Source: a virus
DNA length: 36,814 nucleotides
Virus record (IMG/VR): IMGVR_UViG_3300046492_000315
Span: 1 to 36,814 of that record
Direction: 5' to 3' (one strand)
Below the pieces are notes generated by a model. It had not been told where the DNA came from. It was given only the letters and a program-made list of their open reading frames with translations, and made no database searches. The position numbers and the translations under genes are program-made. Below are positions 29,031 through 36,436 of this stretch, piece after piece; the stretch's first letter is position 1, and each line of letters starts with the position of its first letter.

Positions 29031-29276
29031 ATGAACAACAATCCTAACCCGATCAACTGTGAATCGCAGAGCGTAGCCATCGCCCGTTACCTGGAGGCAG
29101 GGGGGCGCCTGACGCCGTTGCTGGCCCTGGAGCTATTCGGCTGTTTCCGTCTGGCTGCCCGCGTCGGAGAACTTCGGAATCGCGGAATGGTTATCCAAAC
29201 CGATTGGATACAGGTGCGGAACGAAAAAGGGCGGCTCGTGCGTATTGGCGAGTACTCGCTCGGGGCGGGTGTGTAA
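29031..29276 (+). CDS. Small HTH protein of the early operon, 81 aa
   Basis: The 81-residue protein matches the short phage helix-turn-helix domain type (winged): SQSVAIARYLEAGGRLTPLL, then ALELFGCFRLAARVGELRNR, and the wing GMVIQTDWIQVRNEKGRLVR. Such proteins lie between cro and the O gene in many phages and are probably regulators. ATG 29031 has GAGG at 29021-29024. ATG 29016 is possible but lies within a few bases of the hairpin. Confidence 0.8.
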   Translation: MNNNPNPINCESQSVAIARYLEAGGRLTPLLALELFGCFRLAARVGELRNRGMVIQTDWIQVRNEKGRLVRIGEYSLGAGV

Positions 29277-30046
29277 TGGCCGGTGACTGGATAAAGATGC
29301 GGACGGCGTTAGCCAATGACCCCTCGGTCATCGCGATGGCTTGCGCGCTGGACGTTGACGAATTCGAGGTGGTCGGAATGCTGCACCACCTCTGGTCCTG
29401 GGCTGATGCTCAGTCACGCGATGGTCACGTTCCCGGCGTGACCAAAAAATGGATCGACCGTTACGTTCACCGTGACGGGTTCGCTAACGCAATGTGCGCG
29501 GCCGGCTGGCTGGTCGTCGATGAGGTGGGAATTCAGTTCCCGCATTTCGAGCGGCACAACGGGAAACCCGCGAAGGACCGGGCACTGGCTGGGGAGCGCC
29601 AGCGTAAGAAGCGCGCCAGTGTCACGCCCTCCGTAACGGATGTGTCACGCGGCGACCGTGACGCCCCCGTGACCAGAGAAGAGAAGAGAAGAGAAGAGAA
29701 TACAGAGCATGGCGGCGAGGCCGCGCCATCACCGGCCGGTGTCCAGGCGACGCCGATCACGCCCAAGGCCAAACGCAAAGCCGCGCTACCGGATGAATTC
29801 CCGATCACCGCCGACATGATCGTCTGGGCGAACGAGCGCGCGCCGGCTGCCGAGCTGTCCCTGGAAACTGAAAAGTTCCTCAACCACTTTCGGGCAAAGG
29901 GCGAGGTGCGTGCCGACTGGCTCGCGTCCTGGCGCAATTGGATGCTGAACGCTCAGACCTATGCCGGGCGGCGTGTGGTGCCGATGGGCAAGGCCGGCCC
30001 GGACTTCGACGATCTGACATGGACTAAAGACCTGGGGAGCCTGTAA
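29276..30046 (+). CDS. Replication initiator, lambda O-like
   Basis: The 256-residue protein has an N-terminal winged-helix region (AGDWIKMRTALANDPSVIAM then ALDVDEFEVVGMLHHLWSWA; GVTKKWIDRYVHRDGFANAM). A charged low-complexity linker (SVTDVSRGDRDAPVTREEKR) follows, then a C-terminal domain with LPDEFPITADMIVWANERAP and WLASWRNWMLNAQ that should recruit the P-like helicase loader. The linker DNA holds GTCACG/CGTGAC repeats that may be the origin. The start overlaps the upstream TAA by one base (TAATG). Confidence 0.87.
   Translation: MAGDWIKMRTALANDPSVIAMACALDVDEFEVVGMLHHLWSWADAQSRDGHVPGVTKKWIDRYVHRDGFANAMCAAGWLVVDEVGIQFPHFERHNGKPAKDRALAGERQRKKRASVTPSVTDVSRGDRDAPVTREEKRREENTEHGGEAAPSPAGVQATPITPKAKRKAALPDEFPITADMIVWANERAPAAELSLETEKFLNHFRAKGEVRADWLASWRNWMLNAQTYAGRRVVPMGKAGPDFDDLTWTKDLGSL
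29619..29673. other. Candidate origin repeats inside the O-like gene
   Basis: The hexamer GTCACG or its complement CGTGAC occurs four times in 55 bp. Two copies are GTGTCACG (29619-29626, 29642-29649) and two are CGTGAC (29657-29662, 29668-29673). A purine-rich tract follows directly. In lambda, O-binding iterons and the AT-rich melting region lie within O at the equivalent linker position. The role as ori is inference. Confidence 0.45.
29676..29700 (+). repeat. Pentanucleotide repeat (GAGAA)x5
   Basis: Five perfect GAGAA units encode part of the O-like linker (REEKRREE). A 5-bp unit in coding DNA is prone to slippage, and gain or loss of one unit would shift the frame of the C-terminal domain. 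Confidence 0.9.
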
Positions 30047-30714
30047 TGGAAAAGGTCAGCAATGTGCTCGCGCGCATCAAATCCCGCAACGCCCCCACAT
30101 CGGGCGGCGGTGAACCACCGAACATTGATGAGGCGGCGGGGCGGGTGGTGAACTCACTCATCAAAGAGCTGAAAGCAATTTTCCCGGCGTGGCGTCAGGC
30201 ATGGCCGGACGACAATGATTTGCAGGCGTACAAGCGCTCGATGACCAAGGGCTTCATTTCCGAGGGCATCACCAACGTCGAGCAAATTCGCTTCGGCGTT
30301 CATGCCTGCCGCCAACTGGCGTCCGATTTCGTACCATCGGTGGGCCGCTTCATTGCCATGTGCAAGCCCACGCCGGAGATGCTCGGGCTGCCGTCCGAGG
30401 ACGATGCCTATGCCGAGGCCGCCCGCAACGCCTATCCCGGCGCAGGGCGAGTCGACTGGAGCCATCCGGCCGTGTCCCATGCTGCGCGTGAGGTGGGGCT
30501 GTACAACCTGTCCACGATGCCGCTGAAGGCCAGCCGCATGTTGTTCTCCCGCGCCTATGCGATCGTCTGCCGGATGTTGGCGGATGGTGAAGCGCTGCGC
30601 CCGATCCTGGTCGGCCTGCCGGAAAAGGTCCAGGGGCGGCGAACGCCAGCGGTGGGCAAGGCTGCGCTCGATAAGCTGCGCGGCACTGTACGCGGGGAGC
30701 CGACCGATGAGTAG
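30046..30714 (+). CDS. Replication protein P-like (helicase loader)
   Basis: The 222-residue protein has the phage replication protein P pattern: VVNSLIKELKAIFPAWRQAW, then DDNDLQAYKRSMTKGFISEG, VEQIRFGVHACRQLASDFVP, and SVGRFIAMCKPTPEMLGLPS. It should bring the host DnaB helicase to the O-origin complex. It begins at the stop of the O-like gene (TAATG). Downstream coupling is by overlap with the DUF1367-like gene. Confidence 0.85.
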   Translation: MEKVSNVLARIKSRNAPTSGGGEPPNIDEAAGRVVNSLIKELKAIFPAWRQAWPDDNDLQAYKRSMTKGFISEGITNVEQIRFGVHACRQLASDFVPSVGRFIAMCKPTPEMLGLPSEDDAYAEAARNAYPGAGRVDWSHPAVSHAAREVGLYNLSTMPLKASRMLFSRAYAIVCRMLADGEALRPILVGLPEKVQGRRTPAVGKAALDKLRGTVRGEPTDE

Positions 30715-31216
30715 CGCGCCGAAACCGCCGCCCGTGGAGCTGATCCTCCGTGTCTTGAATGACCCGGCCACTGGCAAGCCGACAGCGGCCTTTGTCGCCG
30801 CCACTGATGCAGACCGCTCGATGCTGCGCGAGCGTGGCCTACGACTCAATACACGCGTGTTGGCGCACCTCACGCTCCCGCGCAATTCCCGGTTCAATCG
30901 CCTCGTGCATGGCCTGGGGAAACTGCTCGGCCAGCATCTGGACCGATTCACCGGCCAGAATTCGCACGACGTAATCAAGGGGCTACAGGTGGAGTCCGGG
31001 GTGTGCTGTACCCGAAAGGAAATTGACATCCCTGGCCTGGGGCAACTGGTTCTCAAGGAGGCGCAGAGCCTGTCTTATCAATCGATGGGCGAGGACCGGT
31101 TCAAGGCGTTTTGGTCTGGCGTGTGTGCGTATGTGATCGAGCACGACTGGCCGACCCTGACCGAAGAGCGGTTGACCCAAATGGCGGAAATCGACGCATT
31201 TAAGGAGCAGGTATGA
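30707..31216 (+). CDS. DUF1367-like early protein
   Basis: The 169-residue protein has a TDADRSMLRERGLRLNTRVL segment, then PRNSRFNRLVHGLGKLLGQH, a strand with TRKEIDIPGLGQLVLKEAQS, and LSYQSMGEDRFKAFWSGVCA. The order resembles DUF1367 proteins, which lie in the nin-like region of lambdoid phages and have no settled biochemical role. The family match is by eye. ATG 30707 overlaps the end of the P-like gene. Next to nucleases, it may take part in recombination. Confidence 0.55.
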   Translation: MSSAPKPPPVELILRVLNDPATGKPTAAFVAATDADRSMLRERGLRLNTRVLAHLTLPRNSRFNRLVHGLGKLLGQHLDRFTGQNSHDVIKGLQVESGVCCTRKEIDIPGLGQLVLKEAQSLSYQSMGEDRFKAFWSGVCAYVIEHDWPTLTEERLTQMAEIDAFKEQV

Positions 31217-31431
31217 ACATCGAACGCGAGCGGTACGGGCGGTTTGGGATTGCATCATATTCCGTCCTTTGCCCGACGGGGTCCTGGTGGCTGGCGTGGG
31301 GCTGCGTCGGTGACACCGTCGCGGACAACGCACTACACGAGCCGGCCGAGCCGACGTGGTTCACCTATGGCGATACGCAGGAGGAAGCCGTCGCCATGCT
31401 GAAGGCCGAGCTGGATTCGGTGCCCGCATGA
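31213..31431 (+). CDS. Small hypothetical protein, 72 aa
   Basis: The 72-residue protein is not recognised. It starts MNIERERYGRFGIASYSVLC and ends in a helix YGDTQEEAVAMLKAELDSVP. The beta-then-helix order with 'GDTQEEAVAMLKAEL' resembles the HicB/DUF1902-type half-fold, but no partner toxin (HicA) is beside it. It overlaps neighbours by 4 nt. Confidence 0.6.
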   Translation: MNIERERYGRFGIASYSVLCPTGSWWLAWGCVGDTVADNALHEPAEPTWFTYGDTQEEAVAMLKAELDSVPA

Positions 31432-31718
31432 CCACGCTGCGCCGTCTGGCGCGAGGCCGTGACTGTCAAGTGCGTATCCCTGGCGTGTGCAATTTCGACC
31501 CTGACACGACGGTCCTGGCCCATTACCGGCTCGCCGGACTGTGCGGCATGGGGCTCAAATCCCACGACCTGTTCGGTGCCTGGGCGTGCTCCAGTTGCCA
31601 CGACGAAATAGACCGCCGGACTCAAACTTTCGATATCGAATACGTCTCGCTCGCTCACCTTGAGGGCGTGTTGCGGACGCTATCTACGCTCATCAAGGAA
31701 GGGGTGGTATCGATATGA
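31428..31718 (+). CDS. YbcO-like (DUF1364) nuclease
   Basis: The 96-residue protein has the DUF1364/YbcO layout: LRRLARGRDCQVRIPGVCNF, then VLAHYRLAGLCGMGLKSHDL and FGAWACSSCHDEIDRR. The HY...CSSCH residues with the two upstream cysteines form the zinc-stabilised HNH-like metal site. YbcO-type proteins are structure-specific nucleases of lambdoid nin regions. ATG 31428 overlaps the upstream TGA. Confidence 0.88.
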   Translation: MTTLRRLARGRDCQVRIPGVCNFDPDTTVLAHYRLAGLCGMGLKSHDLFGAWACSSCHDEIDRRTQTFDIEYVSLAHLEGVLRTLSTLIKEGVVSI

Positions 31719-32116
31719 CCGCACGGCGAGGGCGCCCTCCAGGGCCGCAAAAAATAATAGATAAAACCACGCGCCAGACCTTCGACCTGATGCGCGCACT
31801 GGTGAACAAAATCGGGTGCCAGTTCCCCGACACGCCCGAAGGCCGGCTGATGCTTTCGGTTATCAACATCGCGCTGAGTGACCTGATAACCAACCGGCGC
31901 GGCACCGAGGTCGAGCGCTACCGGGTGGACGCCAGACGCTACCTCAGCGGCGAAATGTGGCACGCGCTGGTCAGTGGGGTAGACCCCGAATGGATTCGCT
32001 TACAACTCAGAATCGCCGGTTTTGATTTCAAGGAGGCAGGGTATGGACTGGCATCAGTTGAGCAACTACCGGATCGAAACGGCCGAGGGCTACATCATTA
32101 CGCGGTCGCGAGTTAA
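31715..32116 (+). CDS. Hypothetical protein, 133 aa
   Basis: The 133-residue protein is not recognised. It has a basic N-terminus (MTARRGRPPGPQKIIDKTTR) followed by a helical region with MLSVINIALSDLITNRRG and RYRVDARRYLSGEMWHALVS. The segment GVDPEWIRLQLRIAGFDF resembles a helix-turn-helix of phage early regulators. The last ~25 codons overlap the next gene in another frame. A regulatory role is only a guess. Confidence 0.6.
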   Translation: MTARRGRPPGPQKIIDKTTRQTFDLMRALVNKIGCQFPDTPEGRLMLSVINIALSDLITNRRGTEVERYRVDARRYLSGEMWHALVSGVDPEWIRLQLRIAGFDFKEAGYGLASVEQLPDRNGRGLHHYAVAS

Positions 32117-32258
32117 CGAAAAATCGGTCGTGTACATCGCGCGCGCGCCTCGCGTCTCTCCGATCATCTACGCGGGGCGCGATCTGGAAGCGGCGAAGGT
32201 GGTCTGTGAGCGGCACCTATCTGAGCAACCGAAAAAAGGGAGCGGGCCAAAATGGTGA
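32043..32258 (+). CDS. Small hypothetical protein, 71 aa
   Basis: The 71-residue basic protein is not recognised. It has strands (NYRIETAEGYIITRSRVNEK, SVVYIARAP) and a C-terminal helix (DLEAAKVVCERHLSEQPKKG). The strong SD AAGGAGG (32029-32035) fixes ATG 32043, though the gene starts inside the end of the previous one. It overlaps the PDDEXK nuclease gene by 7 nt. Confidence 0.65.
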   Translation: MDWHQLSNYRIETAEGYIITRSRVNEKSVVYIARAPRVSPIIYAGRDLEAAKVVCERHLSEQPKKGSGPKW

Positions 32259-32647
32259 ACAGTCGGAACAAAGGGGCACAAGTCGAACGCGAATTCGCCT
32301 TGATAGCGAAGGAGACTTGTGGCTGGCGTCTGGTGCGCAACCTGGAGCAAAGCCGCTCTGGTGGGCACGACCTAACCGGCCTGCCCGGTTGGGCTATCGA
32401 GGTGAAGGCCCGCGCCGAGCGACCGGGGCCGGTGGAGCTGGAGCAGATGTGGAAGCAAACCGTCGACCAAGCGATTCGCGCCAATGCGCGGCCGATCCTG
32501 GCGCTCAAGATCAACCGGCGCGGTTGGGTATGCTACGTCGACGCTCACGACTTGCGCCCCGAATGGTGGGCGCGTGGGTGGTCCTGGGTCGCCCTGGAGC
32601 TGAGCGATTTTTTCCATATGGTCGAATCGCTGGAGGCGTCCGAATGA
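32252..32647 (+). CDS. PD-(D/E)xK nuclease, Holliday-junction-resolvase-like
   Basis: The 131-residue nuclease begins SRNKGAQVEREFALIAKETC with the conserved Glu. SGGHDLTGLPGWAIEVKAR gives the D...ExK catalytic core, and LEQMWKQTVDQAIRANARPI with LALKINRRGWVCYV completes the fold. It fills the role RusA or gp Rap plays in lambdoid phages: cutting branched DNA before packaging. The C-terminus ends in a helix (LSDFFHMVESLEAS). It overlaps both neighbours. Confidence 0.85.
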   Translation: MVNSRNKGAQVEREFALIAKETCGWRLVRNLEQSRSGGHDLTGLPGWAIEVKARAERPGPVELEQMWKQTVDQAIRANARPILALKINRRGWVCYVDAHDLRPEWWARGWSWVALELSDFFHMVESLEASE

Positions 32648-33282
32648 AGCTGAATTCCGCGCGGCTCGCGTGGCATGACTGTTACTACTCCCCCGGCGAT
32701 TCGCTGGCCGCGTTCGCTATCGAGCGCGCCCGGCTTGGGCAAGCAGTCCAGTTATCGCAGTTCGATGGTCGGACGGCCCGCGCAGTGCATCAGGCGATTG
32801 CCGGCCGGATTCAGCAAGCAATCAACACCTTGCCCGGTTACGTCGCCGCGTTCGGCCACTGGATGTATAACCCGTTGACCGACTTTGACTTGCGCGAAAT
32901 GGCCGAGGCTGCCGTTTTCGTGCGGGCCTATAACAAAACCCCCCGCATGACCAAGCACAAGATGGTGCGCGCCCGTTACGTCGCTATGGGCGTGCTGTTT
33001 CGATATCGACGAATGCACCAAGGCGGCCAGAGCGCGAGCCTGGACCCGCTCGCCAAGCCGGAAATGTTCCGCGACTGGCTGTACGGTGAATACGGCGTGC
33101 GGATTCGATCCGAGGCGTGGGCGCGGGAGTGGGCCGGATTCGTCGAGCTTTGCTTCGATGCGTGCGATGACTTGGACCGCGAGGCTCTGGCGCCAGTGTC
33201 GGCGGTTATCGGGGTGATGAATTCCCCGTTGGAGGCTGTCACGACGGGCGGATATAGAACGGGCTGCACGTTCTTAATATGA
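32644..33282 (+). CDS. Hypothetical protein near the end of the early operon, 212 aa
   Basis: The 212-residue protein is not recognised. It is helical, with SPGDSLAAFAIERARLGQAV, ALREMAEAA-type helices, and a basic helix-turn-helix-like NKTPRMTKHKMVRARYVAMG. The C-terminal part reads AWAREWAGFVELCFDACDDL. ATG 32644 overlaps the nuclease stop (ATGA). Its place near the end of the rightward early operon is where phages often encode the late-gene antiterminator (Q), but no Q family motif is visible. Confidence 0.6.
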   Translation: MKLNSARLAWHDCYYSPGDSLAAFAIERARLGQAVQLSQFDGRTARAVHQAIAGRIQQAINTLPGYVAAFGHWMYNPLTDFDLREMAEAAVFVRAYNKTPRMTKHKMVRARYVAMGVLFRYRRMHQGGQSASLDPLAKPEMFRDWLYGEYGVRIRSEAWAREWAGFVELCFDACDDLDREALAPVSAVIGVMNSPLEAVTTGGYRTGCTFLI

Positions 33283-33326
33283 TCGGCACGGCCGGCCATT
33301 TTGGCGAGGCGAAAAAGGAGCATCAG

Positions 33327-33680
33327 ATGACCGGGACCACGGTATGGCAGGAACTGAACTCGACGGCCTTTGGCGAGCTGTTCGTGATCTACGACGACGG
33401 AATCGCGCTGGTTCAGGACGGGGAGCATTTGTGGATTGCCGACGCGGCACGGCTGCGACAGACCATCGAATGGGCGCGGACCACTCCGGCCGACGCCCAT
33501 TTTCCCCATTTGGCGTATGCCAGCTTTTGGGGCCGGTGTCCTGGCTGGATTGTGACCGACATCGGGAGGGATGACGTTTTGCCGCTCGATACGGCGGCAT
33601 GTATTCACGCGCTGTCACACGCCGGTTGCGAGCGGTTGATTCCGCAATGCTGGCTCGAATCGATGGAGACAAAAATATAG
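33327..33680 (+). CDS. Hypothetical protein, 117 aa
   Basis: The 117-residue acidic protein begins MTGTTVWQELNSTAFGELFV and continues IYDDGIALVQDGEHLWIADA. Start ATG 33327 follows AAGGAG (33315-33320) at proper spacing, whereas the longer frame from 33279 has no SD. It is last in the rightward early operon, ahead of a structured RNA and terminator. Not recognised. Confidence 0.65.
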   Translation: MTGTTVWQELNSTAFGELFVIYDDGIALVQDGEHLWIADAARLRQTIEWARTTPADAHFPHLAYASFWGRCPGWIVTDIGRDDVLPLDTAACIHALSHAGCERLIPQCWLESMETKI

Positions 33681-33699
33681 TCAAAGGGCCACTTGTGTT

Positions 33700-33740
33700 C
33701 CTGCACGGCTGAGACTAGGATTCTCTCAGTCTGACGCAGG
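33700..33740 (+). ncRNA. Structured leader/small RNA element
   Basis: A nested hairpin has outer stem CCTGC/GCAGG (33700-33704, 33736-33740) and inner stem CTGAGA/TCTCAG (33709-33714, 33724-33729) around a 9-nt loop. It is followed 25 nt later by a strong terminator. The 20-90 bp layout resembles a phage small RNA or an attenuator ahead of the ParB-Mom genes. No promoter could be assigned. Confidence 0.45.
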
Positions 33741-33764
33741 TGCCCGCCTCGTTCGTTAGACCCT

Positions 33765-33793
33765 AAAAGCCCGGCCAAAACCGGGCTTTTTTT
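33765..33793 (+). terminator. Strong terminator at the end of the early operon
   Basis: A 10-bp perfect stem (AAAAGCCCGG, 33765-33774; CCGGGCTTTT, 33781-33790) with a 6-nt loop is followed by Ts to 33793. The ParB-domain gene starts 23 bp downstream, so its expression needs read-through or antitermination. Confidence 0.9.
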
Positions 33794-33816
33794 CGTCCCG
33801 AATAAAGGCCAACCCC

Positions 33817-34437
33817 ATGCAGGTTGAACACCGGAAAGTTTCCGACCTCGTGCCAAACGCGAATAACGCGCGGACGCATAGTGATGCTCAGGTCGCCCAA
33901 ATAGCGGCCAGCATTCGGGAGTTCGGATGGACAAACCCGGTCCTGGTGGATGGCTCAAACGGGATATTGGCGGGCCACGGCCGCGTCATGGCCGCCCGCA
34001 AAATGGGGCAGGAGACGGTCCCGGTGATCGAGCTGGGGCACCTCACGGAAACCCAGCGTCGCGCTTACATCCTGGCAGACAATAAGCTGGCGCTTAATGC
34101 CGGATGGGATGACGAACTATTGCGCCTGGAACTGGACGCGTTGCAGGAGCTGGGCGCGGACCTCGAATTGATCGGTTTCGACTTTGACGAGATTGAAGCC
34201 CTGTCGATTGACTGCGATCCGCTGGACATGATGCCGGTGTTGCGTGAGGGCGACCGAGAACCATTTCGGCAAATCTCGTTCGTCCTGCACGATGAGCAGG
34301 CCGAGCAGGTCGAGCGCGCTATCGCCGCCTCGAAAAAAATGGGGCCGTTTGGTGACACGCAAAACGAGAACAGCAACGGCAACGCCATCGCGCGAATTTG
34401 CGAAATATTTTTGACCTCGCAGGGAGCCGACTTTTGA
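33817..34437 (+). CDS. ParB-domain protein paired with Mom-like modifier
   Basis: The 206-residue protein has an N-terminal ParB/Srx domain: EHRKVSDLVPNANNARTHSD, then VAQIAASIREFGWTNPVLVD, and GILAGHGRVMAARKMGQETV with the GHGRxxAA nucleotide-binding box. RRAYILADNKLALNAGWDDE follows. The C-terminal part (FRQISFVLHDEQAEQVERAI) resembles tails found in phage ParB proteins fused or linked to DNA modifiers. There is no ParA or parS, so plasmid-type partition is unlikely. A CTP/NTP-dependent DNA-binding role in modification is inference. Confidence 0.85.
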   Translation: MQVEHRKVSDLVPNANNARTHSDAQVAQIAASIREFGWTNPVLVDGSNGILAGHGRVMAARKMGQETVPVIELGHLTETQRRAYILADNKLALNAGWDDELLRLELDALQELGADLELIGFDFDEIEALSIDCDPLDMMPVLREGDREPFRQISFVLHDEQAEQVERAIAASKKMGPFGDTQNENSNGNAIARICEIFLTSQGADF

Positions 34438-35192
34438 GCGCGCCTACTGCTAAAGACATCATCATTCAGCCGATCAGCTCCGCCGCTGCAAACGAGGCGG
34501 TGCGCCGGATTCACTACAGCGGCAAGTCGGTGAATAACAGTCAATTGCATCTAGGCGCGTTCCTGGGCGGCAAACTGGAAGGGGTGATGTCATTCGGCTG
34601 CCCGATGGATAAGCGCAAGTCGATTGCCCTGGTGCCCGGTACGCTGTGGAACGGAATGCTTGAGCTCAACCGTATGGCCTTCAGCGAAAAATTGCCGCGC
34701 AATAGCGAGAGCCGCGCGCTGGCCGTGGCCTTCCGAATGATCCGCAAGCACTACCCGCATATTGATTGGATTCTCTCCTTCAGCGACGGGACGCAATGCG
34801 GCGACGGCGCAATTTATCGCGCCTCGGGCTTCGTGCTGACCGGCATATCCAAAAACAAGTCGCTGTTGCAGATGCCAGACGGATCGATCATTGCCAATAA
34901 GACGCTGAATAATCCGAACCACATCGGCGCTAACGGCCGGTCGGGGGCATACGCTGCGAAGGCGGCCGGGGCCAGACCGTTACCGGGCTACCAGATGCGT
35001 TACGTTTATTTCCTGAATCCTGAGGCCGCCTCTCGGCTCGCGGTGCCGGTGGTGCCGTTCAGTCAGATCGAGGCGCTCGGGGCAGGGATGTACAAAGGGC
35101 AAAAAATTACGCGTGCAAAAGAGCAGGAGCCAGAGTTCCCCTCTGGTCTGGGCGGTGCGACTCCGACCTGCACGCTCCATTCAGACGGGTGA
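34434..35192 (+). CDS. Mom-like DNA adenine modification protein
   Basis: The 252-residue protein has the Mom family pattern (GNAT-like fold): RIHYSGKSVNNSQLHLGAFL, then GVMSFGCPMDKRKSIALVPG, LELNRMAFSEKLPRNSESRA and ILSFSDGTQCGDGAIYRASG, where the S-F-S-D and G-x-IY-x-A-G elements are the family core. Mu Mom converts adenine to a carbamoylmethyl-type derivative that blocks many restriction enzymes. The start is TTG 34434, overlapping the ParB stop as TTGA, with AGGGAG upstream. The weak start fits the need to limit a toxic modifier. The last ~50 residues are low-complexity. Confidence 0.78.
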   Translation: MSAPTAKDIIIQPISSAAANEAVRRIHYSGKSVNNSQLHLGAFLGGKLEGVMSFGCPMDKRKSIALVPGTLWNGMLELNRMAFSEKLPRNSESRALAVAFRMIRKHYPHIDWILSFSDGTQCGDGAIYRASGFVLTGISKNKSLLQMPDGSIIANKTLNNPNHIGANGRSGAYAAKAAGARPLPGYQMRYVYFLNPEAASRLAVPVVPFSQIEALGAGMYKGQKITRAKEQEPEFPSGLGGATPTCTLHSDG

Positions 35193-35201
35193 GGTGAGGC
35201 G

Positions 35202-35567
35202 ATGGATTGGCCGGCGATTCGCCTGGAGTACGTTCACGGTACGGCCACGTTGGCCGAGCTGGCCGAGCGTCATAGCATTTATCCGGCCACGCTGACCACG
35301 CGTGCGGATAAGGAAAACTGGTCCGATGAGCGCCGCCACCATCAGGAGCGCTCGCGCGCTGTGACCGGCCAGGACAGCGACGTTGCCGCGCTGCTGGCTC
35401 GATTCAATGAGGACGATTTGGTGGTTGCCCGCGCGATTCGCGCCAGGGCTGCTCAGATGATTCAGGGCACTACGACACCGGCCGAAATTGCCGCGCTTGC
35501 CAAGGTGATGGACATCGCGCACAAGATCGGCCGGGTTGCGTTAGGGGCTGACCCCGACAAGCGTTAG
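35202..35567 (+). CDS. HTH protein, small-terminase-like or regulator, 121 aa
   Basis: The 121-residue protein has an N-terminal homeodomain-like HTH (IRLEYVHGTATLAELAERHS, IYPATLTTRADKENWSDERR) followed by helices (LLARFNEDDLVVARAIRARA, AEIAALAKVMDIAHKIGRVA). The order is like phage HTH proteins annotated as small-terminase-like. However, a proper TerS lies at 2705, so a DNA-binding regulator of the modification genes is just as likely. Its TAG overlaps the stop of the convergent reverse gene. Confidence 0.7.
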   Translation: MDWPAIRLEYVHGTATLAELAERHSIYPATLTTRADKENWSDERRHHQERSRAVTGQDSDVAALLARFNEDDLVVARAIRARAAQMIQGTTTPAEIAALAKVMDIAHKIGRVALGADPDKR

Positions 35568-35818
35568 TGCTTGGTTTCTGCCTCGTGTTCTTCAATATGA
35601 ATGACGTTCACAACGGCCGGGTGGTCGAGTTGATCGATTCCGTTTTGTAGGAATTGCCGGGTGTATTCCTCGCCCGAGACAGCGCGCAAAAAGTTGGACC
35701 CGAGAACCACGAACATCTCCGCGACGGCAATTTGTACCGCAGCGTCCTCCAGAGAATTCAGCGCGTTTTCCAACGCTGCCCCAGCGATCTGAACCGCCTG
35801 TTCCATTACTTTGCTCAT
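35564..35818 (-). CDS. Small hypothetical protein, 84 aa
   Basis: The 84-residue acidic protein begins MSKVMEQAVQIAGAALENAL and has helix NSLEDAAVQIAVAEMFVVLG. It looks like a helical bundle and is the last gene of the reverse-strand block, convergent with the HTH gene. The stop codons overlap (TTAG). Not recognised. Confidence 0.65.
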   Translation of the reverse strand: MSKVMEQAVQIAGAALENALNSLEDAAVQIAVAEMFVVLGSNFLRAVSGEEYTRQFLQNGIDQLDHPAVVNVIHIEEHEAETKH

Positions 35819-35831
35819 CGATTGATTTTCC

Positions 35832-36125
35832 TTAGTTAATGATCCGGGCCTTGATTTCGGCCTCGATTGCGTCCCAGTCCGGGGAGTAATTTGGCACTGT
35901 TGGCGGTGGGTCCATACGCGGCCAGGACATCGGGTTTTGTTCGCCGTTTGCCCACATCGTCAGAATGTCGACCGATGTTACGGAAGCGGGAAATTCTTTG
36001 TAATGCCAGCCGATGACCTGAAAAGGACAGTCGCCCTCGCCGCGCAAATAAACCCACACTTTTGTGATTTTCGGATCGCTGACGTTGATTCGAATCTCGT
36101 CGTGATACAGGTGACAGTCGCCCAT
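35832..36125 (-). CDS. Hypothetical protein, 97 aa
   Basis: The 97-residue protein begins MGDCHLYHDEIRINVSDPKI and continues KVWVYLRGEGDCPFQVIGWH, ending in an acidic helix (DWDAIEAEIKARII). The regular strands and Trp/Tyr content suggest a small beta-sandwich. It is part of the reverse-strand block. Not recognised. Confidence 0.65.
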   Translation of the reverse strand: MGDCHLYHDEIRINVSDPKITKVWVYLRGEGDCPFQVIGWHYKEFPASVTSVDILTMWANGEQNPMSWPRMDPPPTVPNYSPDWDAIEAEIKARIIN

Positions 36126-36127
36126 TT

Positions 36128-36436
36128 TTATTGCTCCACTTGTTGTTTTTCAGTTACGCGTGCGACGGGGCCGGCCCACTCAAGTTCGACCAGCCACGGG
36201 TAGTCTCCAAGATCGCTTGACCAGATAGTGCTGGGGAAGCCGTCGGAGAAGAAATTGAAATTTATCTCGGCTCGGAATACCCGCTGACCGTCGATCACGT
36301 CAGAGTTCACGCCATTGTTCGCTCGGACCATTATTGGCCGGTTGAAGTAACCACCACGCGCCCAAAAATACTCTTCGGAATGGCCGTTAAGATCGGTCGG
36401 AATCGGTCGGGTTTTGCTCCAGGTAAGCGCGCTCAT
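36128..36436 (-). CDS. Hypothetical protein, 102 aa
   Basis: The 102-residue protein is rich in aromatic residues: SEEYFWARGGYFNRPIMVRA, then FRAEINFNFFSDGFPSTIWS, and PWLVELEWAGPVARVTEKQQ. It is mostly beta and not recognised. The start overlaps the stop of the DUF7694-like gene as ATGA. Confidence 0.65.
   Translation of the reverse strand: MSALTWSKTRPIPTDLNGHSEEYFWARGGYFNRPIMVRANNGVNSDVIDGQRVFRAEINFNFFSDGFPSTIWSSDLGDYPWLVELEWAGPVARVTEKQQVEQ

Noticed and set aside
31213-31431. HicB-type antitoxin of a toxin-antitoxin pair
   Set aside because: Only a weak helix pattern fits and there is no HicA-like neighbour, so it is left as hypothetical.
35202-35567. Second terminase small subunit
   Set aside because: The HTH layout alone does not show this. 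A convincing P27-type TerS lies beside TerL, so the call is kept open.
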